The notes below the pieces were generated by a model. The model ran no database searches, was not told the origin of the DNA, and saw only the letters and a program-made list of their open reading frames with translations. From NCBI GenBank assembly GCA_963725155.1, contig CAVRXU010000008.1, positions 496,001-560,000 on the forward strand: 64,000 nt of DNA. The letters are read 5' to 3'. The DNA comes from DATDAH01 sp963725155 (lineage in GTDB: Bacteria; Actinomycetota; Acidimicrobiia; Acidimicrobiales; DATDAH01). Made by a program: the position numbers and the translations under genes. The first letter of the stretch is position 1. Every line of letters starts with the position of its first letter. Shown here in pieces: positions 24,342 to 33,308 of the stretch.

Positions 24342-25823
24342 ATGCTGGACGGAACCCTACGGGCCGCCGCCGAACGGTGGGGACAGACGCCGGCGTACGT
24401 CGCCACCCAGGGGTGGGCGCTCAGCTACGCCGACCTCGATCGGCTGGCGGGTGAGGTCGCCGTCGGGCTGGCCGAGCGGGGGCTGGGCGAAGGCGACGTC
24501 CTGGCCCTGGTGCTGCCTCCGACCCCGGAGTACCTGGTCGCGTACCTGGCCGCGGCCCGCCTGGGAGCGACGACCGCCGGCGTCAACGGCCGGCTCACCC
24601 CGGACGAGCGGACGGCCGTGCTGGCGCGGGCGGGGGCGGCGATGGTCCTGGCCACCCCCGACCTGGCCCCCGCGGGCGAGGCCGTCATGGTGGTCGGACG
24701 GGCGACGGCGAAGGAGGACCTGCTGACCGGCGTCCGCGCCCCCGGAGCCGATGTCCCGGCGCCGGCCGACGACCCGGACCGACCGGTCGCCATCGTCTTC
24801 ACGTCCGGCACCACGGGCCTACCCAAGGGCGCGGTGTTCGCCGGCCGCCAGCTGCAGGCCATCACCGACATCGACGTCGGGAACACGTGGGGCGGCGGCG
24901 GGACCACGATGGCGGGGACGTCCTTCGCCCACCTCGGCCCCATGACCAAGCTGCCCGGGGTCCTGCGCCGGGGGGGCACGACCCACCTGATGGACCACTG
25001 GCGGGCCGAGGACGCACTGGAGCTGATCGAACGCCACCGGCTGGGTGGCATCGGCGGCATCCCCACCCAGCTGGCCCTGATGCTGCGCCATCCCCGGTTC
25101 GACACCACCGACGTCAGCAGCGTGCAGGCGGTGATCATCGGTGGCGGCCCGGCCACGGCGGCCCTGGTGCGGGAGGCCCGTGAGCGCTTCGCCTGCGCCT
25201 TGTCCGTGCGCTACTCGTGCACCGAGGCGGGGATCGGCCTGGGCACGGCGTTCGACGCGCCGCTGGAGGATGCCGAGGTCAGCGTCGGTCGTCCCCACGC
25301 CGGTGTCGAGCTGACCATCCGGTCGGGCGACGAGATCCTGACCCGCGGCGAGGAGGGCGAGGTCTGCCTCCGCTCCCCCGCCGCCATGGTCGGCTACCAC
25401 CAGGATCCCGACGGCACCCGGGAGGCGTTCACCGACGACGGGGCCGTGCGCACCGGTGACATCGGCTACGTCGATCCGGCCGGTCGCCTGCGCCTCGTGG
25501 GCCGCTCCAAGGAGCGGTACGTGCGGGGTGGCTACAACGTCTACCCGGTCGAGATCGAGCAGGTCCTGGCCGAGCACCCGGCGGTGGCCGAGGTCGCCGT
25601 CGCCTCCCGCCCCGACGACGTCATGGGTGAGGTGGGCGTCGCCGTCGTGGTCCCCGTCGCCGGGGCGTCGGTGCCCTCGGTCGACGAGCTCCAGTCCTTC
25701 GCCGGGGACCGTCTGGCCCGCTACAAGCTCCCGTCCGCCGTGGTCTCGGCGACGACCCTCCCCCTCACCGCGGCCGAGAAGCTGGACCGCGGCGCGCTGC
25801 GGCGCATGGTCGAGGGCGCCTGA
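24342..25823 (+). CDS. AMP-forming acyl-CoA ligase
   Basis: A 493-residue ANL-superfamily ligase. The ATP loop VFTSGTTGLPKGAVF (A3), RYSCTEAG (A5), RTGDIGYVDPAGRLRLVGRSKERYVRGGYNVYPVEIE (A7-A8) and the C-terminal catalytic Lys in LPLTAAEKLDRGAL are all present. It adenylates a carboxylate and forms the acyl-CoA thioester. The N-terminal acyl-binding part is short and shows no clear clue to chain length. Divergent from TetR, which probably regulates it. Confidence 0.92.
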   Translation: MLDGTLRAAAERWGQTPAYVATQGWALSYADLDRLAGEVAVGLAERGLGEGDVLALVLPPTPEYLVAYLAAARLGATTAGVNGRLTPDERTAVLARAGAAMVLATPDLAPAGEAVMVVGRATAKEDLLTGVRAPGADVPAPADDPDRPVAIVFTSGTTGLPKGAVFAGRQLQAITDIDVGNTWGGGGTTMAGTSFAHLGPMTKLPGVLRRGGTTHLMDHWRAEDALELIERHRLGGIGGIPTQLALMLRHPRFDTTDVSSVQAVIIGGGPATAALVREARERFACALSVRYSCTEAGIGLGTAFDAPLEDAEVSVGRPHAGVELTIRSGDEILTRGEEGEVCLRSPAAMVGYHQDPDGTREAFTDDGAVRTGDIGYVDPAGRLRLVGRSKERYVRGGYNVYPVEIEQVLAEHPAVAEVAVASRPDDVMGEVGVAVVVPVAGASVPSVDELQSFAGDRLARYKLPSAVVSATTLPLTAAEKLDRGALRRMVEGA

Positions 25824-25841
25824 TCTCGTTCTGCGGTCAGG

Positions 25842-27774
25842 TCAGCGGCTGAAGAGCTGCTCGGCGGCGGCCCAGGTGTCGTCGACGAGGTCCCAGCCCG
25901 CGGAGTTGGTCTCCTCGTAGTGGCCGTCAGGTTCACCCAGCTCGCGGCCGAGGGCTTGGCCGTAGCGACAGACGGCTTCCAGCGCCGTTCGGGCGTTGCC
26001 GGAGGGCAGGTCGGTGGCCTCGGGCTCCTCCAGCATCTCCCGGCACACGGGCCCGGCGACGGCGTCGGGAGTGACCAGCAGGCCCTCGTCGAAGAGCTGC
26101 TGGCACGAGTAGCCCGCCTCCGGCGGCAGGGCGAGGTCGAGGCACTTGAGGCGGGCCTCGTTGATGGGCACGAAGTAACCCAGCTCGTCGCCCCCGAGGC
26201 CGACGGTGAACGTCTGCTCGGTGGGGACGAGGTCGAGCAGTGCGCCCGGGATGGCGTAGTCGTCGCCCGTGGCGTGCAGGGCGGGCTCGTCGTAGTAGGT
26301 GGCGGTGTCGTCGAAGTCGTCGGGCAGGCCGACCACCAGCTCGGGCGGCAGCTCGCCGGGCATGAACAGGAAGCCCACACCGCCGACGTCCACGAACACC
26401 AGGCGGGTCTGGAGCACGTCGCCGACCCGGATCTGGCTGTCGACGAGCGGCGTGAGGATCGGGTCGTCCTCGACCTCGCCCCCGTCGTCGGTGCAGGTGT
26501 CGTCGGAGAACGGGCGTCCGGTGCACGTGTAGCCCGGCGGGTCCTGCCATCCGAGGTCGCCGTCGGCCAGCAGCACCCGGAAGCCGATGTTGGTCAGGCG
26601 GGTGTAGAAGGCCTGCTCGTCCCACGAGATCGTCGGCTCGAGAGGCGCACCGGTCTCGTCGAGGAGCTCCGGCCACGCGCTTGAACAGCTCGGTGCCGAT
26701 GGCGTCGGTCCGGGCGAAGTTCTGCTCGCGGAAGTCGACGGCGCCGTCGACCGGCTCGGCGCCGGCCGGAGCCACGGACGGGCCGTCGACCGGCTCGACG
26801 GCGTCAGTGCGCCAGACATCGGCGTCGCCCGGCCCGATCTGACTGCCGATGGCGCCGTTGAGGTAGACGACCTCGCCGCCGACGTGCTCCTGCAGGCGGG
26901 TGCGCAGCACGCCGGGGTAGTCGGCGGTGAAGTAGCGACCGTCGGCCGTGCAGTCCTCGCCCGTCCACCCCTTCGCCGCGCAGGCCTCGGCCAGGTCGAC
27001 GGGCGGTGACCAGCCCAGCGTGGTCTCGGGATGACTGGCCCACTGCACGACCGTGGCGATGGTCTCGTCGGTCTCGGCGGCCTTGACCGACAGGACGTTG
27101 ACGGTCGGGTCGACGATGAGGGGGTCCCGGGCATCGACCTGGCCGAACCCGTGCTCGCCCTGTGCGGCGGTCAGCTCGGCCGGCTGGAGGGCGTCGACGG
27201 CGTCGGCGATGGCTCCGGCCGTCTCGTCGGCCATCAGGTCATACCAGTCGTCGTTCACGCTGAACGCCGTGTCGGGTCCCTCGTGGACATGGGTGGCGCT
27301 GATGATGATGCGGGCGCGGTCGGCCACGTCGTCGGGCAGGAGCTCGCGGGCCCGGCGTTCGATCTCGGCGGCATCGACGGCGAAGACCATGTAGACGTCG
27401 ACGGACACGATCACGACCAGGTCCTCACCGGTGGACAGGGCGACGGCCGACGCCCGCAGGTCGTCGTGGACCCAGGAGCCGTCGTCGGACCCGTTGCCGA
27501 CATCGATCTGGCCCTGGTCCCACGCGGGGACGAAGACCCCCGGATCGTCGGGGTCGTAGTCGTTCCACGTCGGCGCCTCGTCCAGGTAGGCCCGCTCGCC
27601 GTCGACGGTCGGCAGCACGCTGCGACTGGCCGCCCCGGCCAGGAAATCGGTGGCCTCCGCCGGCGCGGGGGACCCGTCCGACGCCGTCGCGTCCGAGCCG
27701 CCGGAGTCGTCACCGCCGGAACAGGCCGACGCCAGCAGTGCCACCGCCGCCAGCGCGGCCCAACGTGCCTTCAT
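25842..27774 (-). pseudogene. Neutral-ceramidase-like exported lipoprotein, interrupted by one frameshift
   Basis: The N-terminal part (from ATG 27774) starts with a lipoprotein signal ending LLASACSGG and continues as a neutral/alkaline non-lysosomal ceramidase-like domain: IIISATHVHEGPDTAFS and VVQWASHPETTLGW hold the likely Zn-binding His, and VVYLNGAIGSQIGPGD follows. At about 26675-26681 the frame shifts; the other frame continues from WPELLDETGAPLEPTISWDEQ to the stop at 25842. Joined, the product is about 643 aa, close to ceramidase length. Both halves look intact and codon use is uniform, so a sequencing indel in the CG run is as likely as a true pseudogene. Such enzymes cleave amide-linked lipids outside the cell. 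Confidence 0.75.
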
Positions 27775-27843
27775 CCGTCCCCCTCGACGCCCGGCGGTGG
27801 CGCCCGGCGCAGGACCGTACCGGACCCCTGCGCCGCGGCCGGG

Positions 27844-27906
27844 TCAGGCGTTGGCGGCGAGGAGGCCGAGCAGCTCGAGACCGCCCGCCCCGGCGATGCG
27901 GAGGGG
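27844..27906 (-). other. Possible C-terminal coding remnant
   Basis: Within the 225-nt gap between two divergent lipoprotein genes, the minus strand encodes a hydrophobic stretch with GGLELLGLLAANA before a TGA at 27844. It resembles the tail of a membrane-anchored protein, but there is no matching N-terminal part. It may be a relic or chance. Confidence 0.15.
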
Positions 27907-27999
27907 GGCTAGCACCCCACCGGGTCGGCGTGGCTGCGCCCTCGCTTCCCGGACGGTCGTGTGTCGAGATGGGGAGGCAACCAACAGCGGAGGGCTCCC

Positions 28000-29052
28000 G
28001 TGCGACGCAGCACATCCGTGTACCGACGATGCCTCAGGGCAGCGGTCTTCGTGACCAGCGTCGCGCTGGCCCTTGGAGCGTGCGGCAGCGACTCGGAGGA
28101 CGCGGCGCCAGCCGACGCCACCACGACGACCGCGCCGCAAGGCGCCTCCTACAGCACCGAGGCGTTCGTCCTCCCCTTCGATGTGACGGTGCCCGCGATG
28201 TTCCCTGCCGAGGCGACCACGGACACGGCGAACTTCGTCACCTGGGAGACCGCGAGCGAGGACGACCCCGCCGTGCGGTTCCTCGTGCCCGTGAACGTCT
28301 ACGTCCCCGGCGACACCGAGCCGACGCCACCACCCGCTGACTATCTGACCTACCTGCTCGGCCAGAGCGAGGACGGCGCGACCTTCTCCGATCAGGCCGA
28401 GACAACGGTCGACGGCTTCCCCGCCACCCTCGTGACCGCCGGCGTCACGGACAGCCTGGATGGCTCGCTCGGCTGCCCTGCTGAGGACGTCGCGGCGGAC
28501 GAGTGCTACGGCCTGCAGCCCGATCTGACCCTGCGAATGGCCGTCATCGACACCGGCGACACCACCCTCCTCGCCTGGCTACGTCACACCGGCACCGCGG
28601 AGACTGGAGACGCGACAGGGGAGTTCACGGCCTTCGAGGACATGCTCGCGAGCATCTCGTTCCGCGAGGAGAGCCCCGTGACCACCGAGGCCCCCGCCGA
28701 GGTCGCCACCCCTCTCGACGGTGCCTGGACGACCTCCGTCTCCGAGGACGAGCTCGCGAGCTCGCCCCTCCTGTACGACCGCGACGAGGTCAACGATCAG
28801 AACTGGGGCGATCTCGCCTTCACGTTCGACAGGGGTCGGTTCACCTACACCCAGGAGAACGCGAGGGACAGCTACCAGAGCACGGGCACGTTCACGGTCG
28901 ACGGCGACACGGTCGAACTGAACCTCGACAACACCGAGCACTTCGTGATGCGTTGGCACATCGAGGGCGACACGCTCACCTTCGAACGGGACGACGCACT
29001 CGGAACCGCACCGACGCCCCTCATCATCAACCCGTGGACGCGGTCGCGCTGA
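28000..29052 (+). CDS. Secreted lipoprotein, unknown function
   Basis: A 350-residue protein with signal peptide ending in lipobox LGAC (VALALGACGSDSEDAAP), an acidic Thr/Ala linker, and two b-rich halves. The first (to ~200) has paired Cys in SLGCPAEDVAADECYG; the second (about 225-350) has GAWTTSVSEDELA, GRFTYTQENARDSYQSTGTFTVDGDTVEL and ends LIINPWTRSR, like a lipocalin-type or GDT-like ligand barrel. No catalytic motif is seen. The GTG at 28000 is preferred to 27961 because GGAGGG lies 6-7 nt upstream. Confidence 0.75.
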   Translation: MRRSTSVYRRCLRAAVFVTSVALALGACGSDSEDAAPADATTTTAPQGASYSTEAFVLPFDVTVPAMFPAEATTDTANFVTWETASEDDPAVRFLVPVNVYVPGDTEPTPPPADYLTYLLGQSEDGATFSDQAETTVDGFPATLVTAGVTDSLDGSLGCPAEDVAADECYGLQPDLTLRMAVIDTGDTTLLAWLRHTGTAETGDATGEFTAFEDMLASISFREESPVTTEAPAEVATPLDGAWTTSVSEDELASSPLLYDRDEVNDQNWGDLAFTFDRGRFTYTQENARDSYQSTGTFTVDGDTVELNLDNTEHFVMRWHIEGDTLTFERDDALGTAPTPLIINPWTRSR

Positions 29053-29266
29053 CAGTGACGAGCAGGCGCCGAGCATCTTCGCCCACTCGGACTCGATCTC
29101 GGCTCTGAACCGCCACCCGAGCGGCGGCCAGCCCGACCACCCGAACCACGAGGCGCATACGACGGACGGCCATGACGCGAAACCACCGGAGCCCGATCGG
29201 CACTTGCGCCGGGCCCACCACGGATCTGTGGTGTCATCGACGCATGTTCGGACTGGACGTGAGCGC

Positions 29267-29737
29267 GTGAGCGCACGGCGAGCCATCACGGCGGATGTCG
29301 CGGAGATCGTGCGGCTGCGGCAGGTGATGTTCGATGCTCTCGGGTGGGACGACGGGTCCGAGCCGTGGCCCGCCGCCTGCGCCGAGGTGCTCCAGCGCGG
29401 CCTCGCCGATGGGTCGATCGTGGCCTTCGTCGTTGACCGGCCCGAGGGGGTCGGGCTGGCCAGCGCCGGGGTGGGCACGGTGGCCCAGCGCCTGCCCGGA
29501 CCCGGCAACCCGACCGGGCGCCACGGCTTCGTGCAGTCCATGGCCACCGACCCGGACCACCGACGCCGCGGCCATGGCGCGGCGGTGTTCGCCGCCCTCG
29601 TCGGCTGGTTCAAGGCCGAGGGTCTGACCGCGGTCGACCTCCATGCCAGCCCCGACGGCGAGGGTGTCTACCGCAGCTTCGGCTTCCGCGAAGGCGAGCA
29701 CGTCGAGCTGGGCTGGCGGACCCGGCACGACGCCTGA
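29267..29737 (+). CDS. GNAT-family N-acetyltransferase
   Basis: A 156-residue GNAT protein: ITADVAEIVRLRQVMFDALG at the N-terminus, SMATDPDHRRRGHGAAVFAALVGWFKAEG (motif A, acetyl-CoA pyrophosphate loop RRRGHG), and the C-terminal ASPDGEGVYRSFGFREGEHVEL. The acceptor substrate is unknown. The GTG at 29267 is used because earlier in-frame starts give a low-complexity N-terminus. The stop lies inside the degenerate palindrome before the acyl-CoA dehydrogenase. Confidence 0.88.
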   Translation: MSARRAITADVAEIVRLRQVMFDALGWDDGSEPWPAACAEVLQRGLADGSIVAFVVDRPEGVGLASAGVGTVAQRLPGPGNPTGRHGFVQSMATDPDHRRRGHGAAVFAALVGWFKAEGLTAVDLHASPDGEGVYRSFGFREGEHVELGWRTRHDA

Positions 29738-29752
29738 CCCGGGGCGTCAGGC
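29732..29752. promoter_or_regulatory. Degenerate operator-like palindrome (7-nt centre)
   Basis: GCCTGAC (29732-29738) and GTCAGGC (29746-29752) match the arms of the window-wide palindrome but are separated by 7 nt instead of 6. It lies 17 nt upstream of the TAGCTT box of the acyl-CoA dehydrogenase gene. The extra base may impair binding. Confidence 0.35.
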
Positions 29753-29769
29753 CGGGCGAGCCTGCGGAC

Positions 29770-29775
29770 TAGCTT
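29770..29775 (+). promoter_or_regulatory. Putative -10 box of the acyl-CoA dehydrogenase gene (leaderless)
   Basis: TAGCTT, 8 nt before the GTG at 29784, no Shine-Dalgarno sequence. Confidence 0.45.
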
Positions 29776-29783
29776 CGCGCTGC

Positions 29784-30887
29784 GTGCACCTGGCCTTCAC
29801 CGATGAGCAGGAGGACCTGCGGAGCACGATCCGGTCCGTCCTGGCCAAGGAGTGCCCTGCCGCGCTGCCCCGCTCGATCGTCGAGGGCAAGGGCGACGCC
29901 GACGGCCTCTGGGCCAAGATGGTCGACCTGGACTGGCCCGCCCTGACCGTCCCCGAAGGCGACGGCGGCATCGGCTACGGCTACGTCGAGCTGGCCGTCC
30001 TGGTCGAGGAGCTGGGCCGGGTGATCGCCCCCGGGCCCCTGTTCGCCACCGTCACGCAGTTCGTCCCCTTCGTCCGGGAGGCGGGCTCGCCCGAGCAGCG
30101 CACGGCCCTGCTCGGAGCGGTGGCGGCCGGCCGGCTCACCGGCACGGTTGCGCTCGCCGAGCGACCGGCGGGCTGGTCCCTCGACGGCGTGCAGGCCACC
30201 CTGTCCCGGTCAGGCGACGACTGGGTCCTCGACGGGTCCAAGAGCCACGTCCTCTCCCCCGACGTCGACCAGATCGCGGTCGTCGCCCGCCAGGACTCCG
30301 GCGAACTGGCCGTGGCCGTCGTGCCGGCCGCCGAGCTGACCATCGACGAGATCACGCCGCTGGACAAGACCCGCCCGGTCGGCCACCTGTCCTTCGCCGG
30401 TGTGGCCGTGCCCGCCGACCACGTCCTGCTGGGCGGCACCGAGGCGCTGACCCGGGCCCTGGAGGAGGCCACGGTGGCAATGGCCATCGAGACGCTCGGC
30501 ACCTGCCAGGCCATCTTCGAGGTCACCCTGCAGTACGCCAAGGACCGGCAGCAGTTCGGCGTGCCCATCGGCAGCTTCCAGGCCGTGAAGCACCGCCTGG
30601 CCGACTGCTACATCCAGCTCGAACGGGCCCGGGCCGTGTGCTACTTCGCCGCCGCCTGCCTGGCCGAGGACGACGCCCGCCGGGCCGAAGCCACCGCCAT
30701 GGCCAAGGCCGCCTCCGGTGACTGCCAGCGCTTCGTCGCCGCCGAAGGCATCCAGCTCCTCGGCGGCATCGCCTACACCTGGGAACACGATCAGCACCTC
30801 TGGGTCAAGCGAGCCATGACCGGCGGCCTGCTGTTCGGGACCACCCGCGAGCACCGGGCCGACGTGGCTGCGCTCATCGGCGTCTGA
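29784..30887 (+). CDS. Acyl-CoA dehydrogenase
   Basis: A 367-residue protein starting HLAFTDEQEDLRSTIRSVLAKECP, with the three-domain acyl-CoA dehydrogenase layout: helical N-domain, b-domain (about 120-215), and the C-terminal helical domain with QYAKDRQQFGVPIGSFQAVKHRLAD (FAD/dimer motif) and IQLLGGIAYTWEHDQHLWVKRA. The usual catalytic Glu position in this subgroup is replaced by the GGIAYTWEHD segment; E or D there may serve. It oxidises an acyl-CoA, passing electrons to ETF, possibly the fused ETF at 37769-39544. GTG at 29784 follows TAGCTT by 8 nt. Convergent with the thioesterase. Confidence 0.9.
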   Translation: MHLAFTDEQEDLRSTIRSVLAKECPAALPRSIVEGKGDADGLWAKMVDLDWPALTVPEGDGGIGYGYVELAVLVEELGRVIAPGPLFATVTQFVPFVREAGSPEQRTALLGAVAAGRLTGTVALAERPAGWSLDGVQATLSRSGDDWVLDGSKSHVLSPDVDQIAVVARQDSGELAVAVVPAAELTIDEITPLDKTRPVGHLSFAGVAVPADHVLLGGTEALTRALEEATVAMAIETLGTCQAIFEVTLQYAKDRQQFGVPIGSFQAVKHRLADCYIQLERARAVCYFAAACLAEDDARRAEATAMAKAASGDCQRFVAAEGIQLLGGIAYTWEHDQHLWVKRAMTGGLLFGTTREHRADVAALIGV

Positions 30888-30899
30888 GCGACCAGGCGA

Positions 30900-31391
30900 T
30901 CAGAGCTCCGGGCCGGACGGGTCGGTCGAGGCGGCATCCGGGCGCAGCGGGGACCGCCGCGGGACGAGCATCGAGCTGAAGTCGCCGGTGGCGATGATGC
31001 GGTCTTCGATGTCGAGGACGCGGGTCTCGACCACGATCAGCTGGCGGCCGGTCTTGACGACCCGGGCTTCCGCCCGCACGGCGTCCCCACCACGGGGGCG
31101 GCCCAGGTAGCGGATGTGGAGGTCCGCGGTGACCAGCGAGTGGGTCTCGAAGTCGAAGGGATTGGCCCGCGACGCGGCCATGGCCGAGGTCACGTCGATC
31201 AGGGTGGCCAGGGCACCACCGTGGAGGTTGCCGGTGCCTCCGAAGGCGTTGTCCTCGATGGGCATCTCGAGGACGGCCACCTCGGCGTCGATGCGGACCG
31301 CTCGCAGGCCGAGAAAGCGGTGCAGCGGCGAGAGCTGGAGGCGTTCGGTGACTTCGACGGGATCGAAGGAGCCGGGCTGGGGGTCGTTCAC
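30900..31391 (-). CDS. Hotdog-fold acyl-CoA thioesterase (PaaI-like)
   Basis: A 163-residue hotdog protein: MPIEDNAFGGTGNLHGGALATLIDVTSAMAA holds the HGG motif of the PaaI family, followed by SLVTADLHIRYLGRPRGGDAVRAEARVVKTGRQLIVVETRVLD. Members release acids from aromatic or acyl-CoA. The GTG at 31391 is chosen because the family fold begins just after it. Upstream lies a 90-nt gap before the 24-codon ORF on the other strand. Confidence 0.85.
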   Translation of the reverse strand: MNDPQPGSFDPVEVTERLQLSPLHRFLGLRAVRIDAEVAVLEMPIEDNAFGGTGNLHGGALATLIDVTSAMAASRANPFDFETHSLVTADLHIRYLGRPRGGDAVRAEARVVKTGRQLIVVETRVLDIEDRIIATGDFSSMLVPRRSPLRPDAASTDPSGPEL

Positions 31392-31481
31392 CCGGACAGT
31401 CTCCCCGATCGGCGCGGTGGTCTCAGAGGACGACCGTGGGGTAGGTCGCCGGGGCGCGGGTCGAGCGAAGGGAGCTCCCCA

Positions 31482-31556
31482 ATGGACCAGCAATGGACGA
31501 ACCGGCCGGTGGTCGACGAGCACCACGAGGCAATCAGCTACTACGACCTGAACTGA
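31482..31556 (+). CDS. 24-residue peptide ORF with strong Shine-Dalgarno, unknown
   Basis: An ATG at 31482 opens a 24-codon frame ending TGA at 31556. GAAGGGAG ends 7 nt upstream, the best-placed ribosome site in this region. The peptide begins MDQQWTNRPVVDEHHEAI and ends SYYDLN: hydrophilic, acidic, with adjacent His-His and Tyr-Tyr pairs. It lies 67 nt before the metalloprotease gene. Size and tail recall ribosomally made precursor peptides, but no maturase is next to it. It may also be a leader peptide. Coding is inferred from the ribosome site only. Confidence 0.4.
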   Translation: MDQQWTNRPVVDEHHEAISYYDLN

Positions 31557-31623
31557 GCTGCCGCCCACCCGGCACGGTCGCCGGGGGCCATGGCAGACTC
31601 CCCTCACCGAGAGGGGGCCGCAC

Positions 31624-33306
31624 ATGGCGGAGGCCGAGGTCGAGCTGCTGACCCAGGACGCCAGCGTCTCGGCCGCCAAAGGGATGGCCCTGCGGGAGCC
31701 CTGCACGCTGCGGGACGACAGCTACTTCCTGGACGGCCCGGTGTGCCGCCGGGTCGCGGTGGTCGACTTCGACCCGATCGACGGTCGCCCTGGGCCGGCG
31801 CCGGCCCCGTTCCTGCCCGACGCCGTGACGCCGGTCAACGGCACGTACAGCATCGCCGGGTTGGGCGAGGACGACCCCGCCACCCTGGCCGTGAACGCCT
31901 TCGGCACCGTCATGGACACCGTCGCCATGGTCGAGGAGCCCAATGGTCTCGGGCGACGGATCGCCTGGGGCTTCGCCGGCCCGCAGTTACTGGTCGTGCC
32001 CCGGGCCGGCGAGTGGGCGAACGCCTTCTACGAGCGGGCGACGCGCAGCCTCCAGTTCTTCTCGTTCACGGCGCGAGAACGCTTGATCCACACCGCCCTG
32101 AGCCGGGACATCGTCGCCCACGAGTGCGCCCACGCCATCCTCGACGGTGTCGCCCCGACGCTCTACGACGCCATCACCCCGCAGTCCCACGCCATCCACG
32201 AGGCCGTCGCCGACCTGGTCGCCGTCCTGATGGCGGTCCGCAGCCGTGAGCTGCGGGCCCGGGTCCTGGCCCAGACGGGCGGGCGCATCGACGAGTCGAC
32301 GGCGTTCAACTCGATCGCCGAGGACTTCGGCGCCGCCGCCCGTCTCCAGCAGGATCGGCCCGGCGCCCTGCGGGACCTGAACGAGCGCCGGACCCTGCCC
32401 GAGACCGACCCCACCGACCCCCACGCCCTGAGCGTGGTGCTGTCGGGCGCCCTCTACCAGACGCTGGTGGACGTCTTCGACGGCTACGCCGCCGACTACC
32501 GGGCCCAGGGCTCCTCACCGGAAGCCGCGGCCCAGAAGGCGCTGGCCGTCAGCGGCCCGCTGTTCTTCCGCCGCCTCCTCCTGCGGGGCCTCGACTACCT
32601 GCCGCCGGGCGAGCTGACCTTCGCCGACTTCGCCCGGGCCCTGCTCGCCGCCGACCGGGCCTCCTACCCGGACACGGACTTCCCCCATCGGTCCGATGGC
32701 CGCGGCCTCCTGGCCGACCGCATGATCGATCGGGGCATCGCCATCTCCCGGGCTGACCTGATCCTCGGCGCCCCCGAACTGCCACCGGTCGACGTCGACC
32801 TCGACGCCGTCCGGGACAGCGACTGGGCCGCCTACCGCTTCGTCGAGCCCCTGCGCCCGGACCTCGGCATCCCCGCGGACGTGCCGATCGTCGTCCACCC
32901 CCGAGTCGACGCCACCAAGCTCGTCTACCTGGGCTTCGAGCAGTCGGGCTCGAGCGTGCGCGAGCAGCGGGAGCTGTTGGTCAAGGTCAGCTGGGACCAC
33001 ACCGAGCCCAACCGCGTGCGGCGGCTCCGGGCCGGTCGCCGGGTCATCCGCACCGGCGCCACCCTCGCCATCGCCTGGGACAGCAAGGAGGTCCTGGCCG
33101 TGCTCCGCAGCGACTCGGCCGACCCGGCGTCCCGGGCCACGAGGGACGCCTTGATCCGCCGCCTGTTGGACGAGAACGCGCTGAGCGTCGAGCGCACCGG
33201 GTCCACCGTCCGCCCGACCGCCCAGTCCGCCGTCGCTCTGGTGCAGGGCGGCACCGCCCGGGTCAAGGGCAACAGCCGGCTGCTGCATCTCTCGGGGAGG
33301 GGCTGA
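31624..33306 (+). CDS. HExxH zinc metalloprotease (gluzincin type), intracellular, unknown role
   Basis: A 560-residue protein without a signal peptide. HECAH (166-170) lies in LSRDIVAHECAHAILDG, and the third ligand E193 is in HAIHEAVADLVAVLM, the gluzincin arrangement seen in thermolysin-like enzymes. The N-terminal ~160 residues are b-rich with NGTYSIAG; the C-terminal ~240 residues contain helical stretches and a terminal b region with VIRTGATLAIAWDSKEVLAVL. No family name is recognised. It is 2 nt upstream of the MBL gene and probably co-transcribed. The target could be a cytoplasmic protein or the small peptide encoded just upstream. Confidence 0.75.
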   Translation: MAEAEVELLTQDASVSAAKGMALREPCTLRDDSYFLDGPVCRRVAVVDFDPIDGRPGPAPAPFLPDAVTPVNGTYSIAGLGEDDPATLAVNAFGTVMDTVAMVEEPNGLGRRIAWGFAGPQLLVVPRAGEWANAFYERATRSLQFFSFTARERLIHTALSRDIVAHECAHAILDGVAPTLYDAITPQSHAIHEAVADLVAVLMAVRSRELRARVLAQTGGRIDESTAFNSIAEDFGAAARLQQDRPGALRDLNERRTLPETDPTDPHALSVVLSGALYQTLVDVFDGYAADYRAQGSSPEAAAQKALAVSGPLFFRRLLLRGLDYLPPGELTFADFARALLAADRASYPDTDFPHRSDGRGLLADRMIDRGIAISRADLILGAPELPPVDVDLDAVRDSDWAAYRFVEPLRPDLGIPADVPIVVHPRVDATKLVYLGFEQSGSSVREQRELLVKVSWDHTEPNRVRRLRAGRRVIRTGATLAIAWDSKEVLAVLRSDSADPASRATRDALIRRLLDENALSVERTGSTVRPTAQSAVALVQGGTARVKGNSRLLHLSGRG

Positions 33307-33308
33307 CC

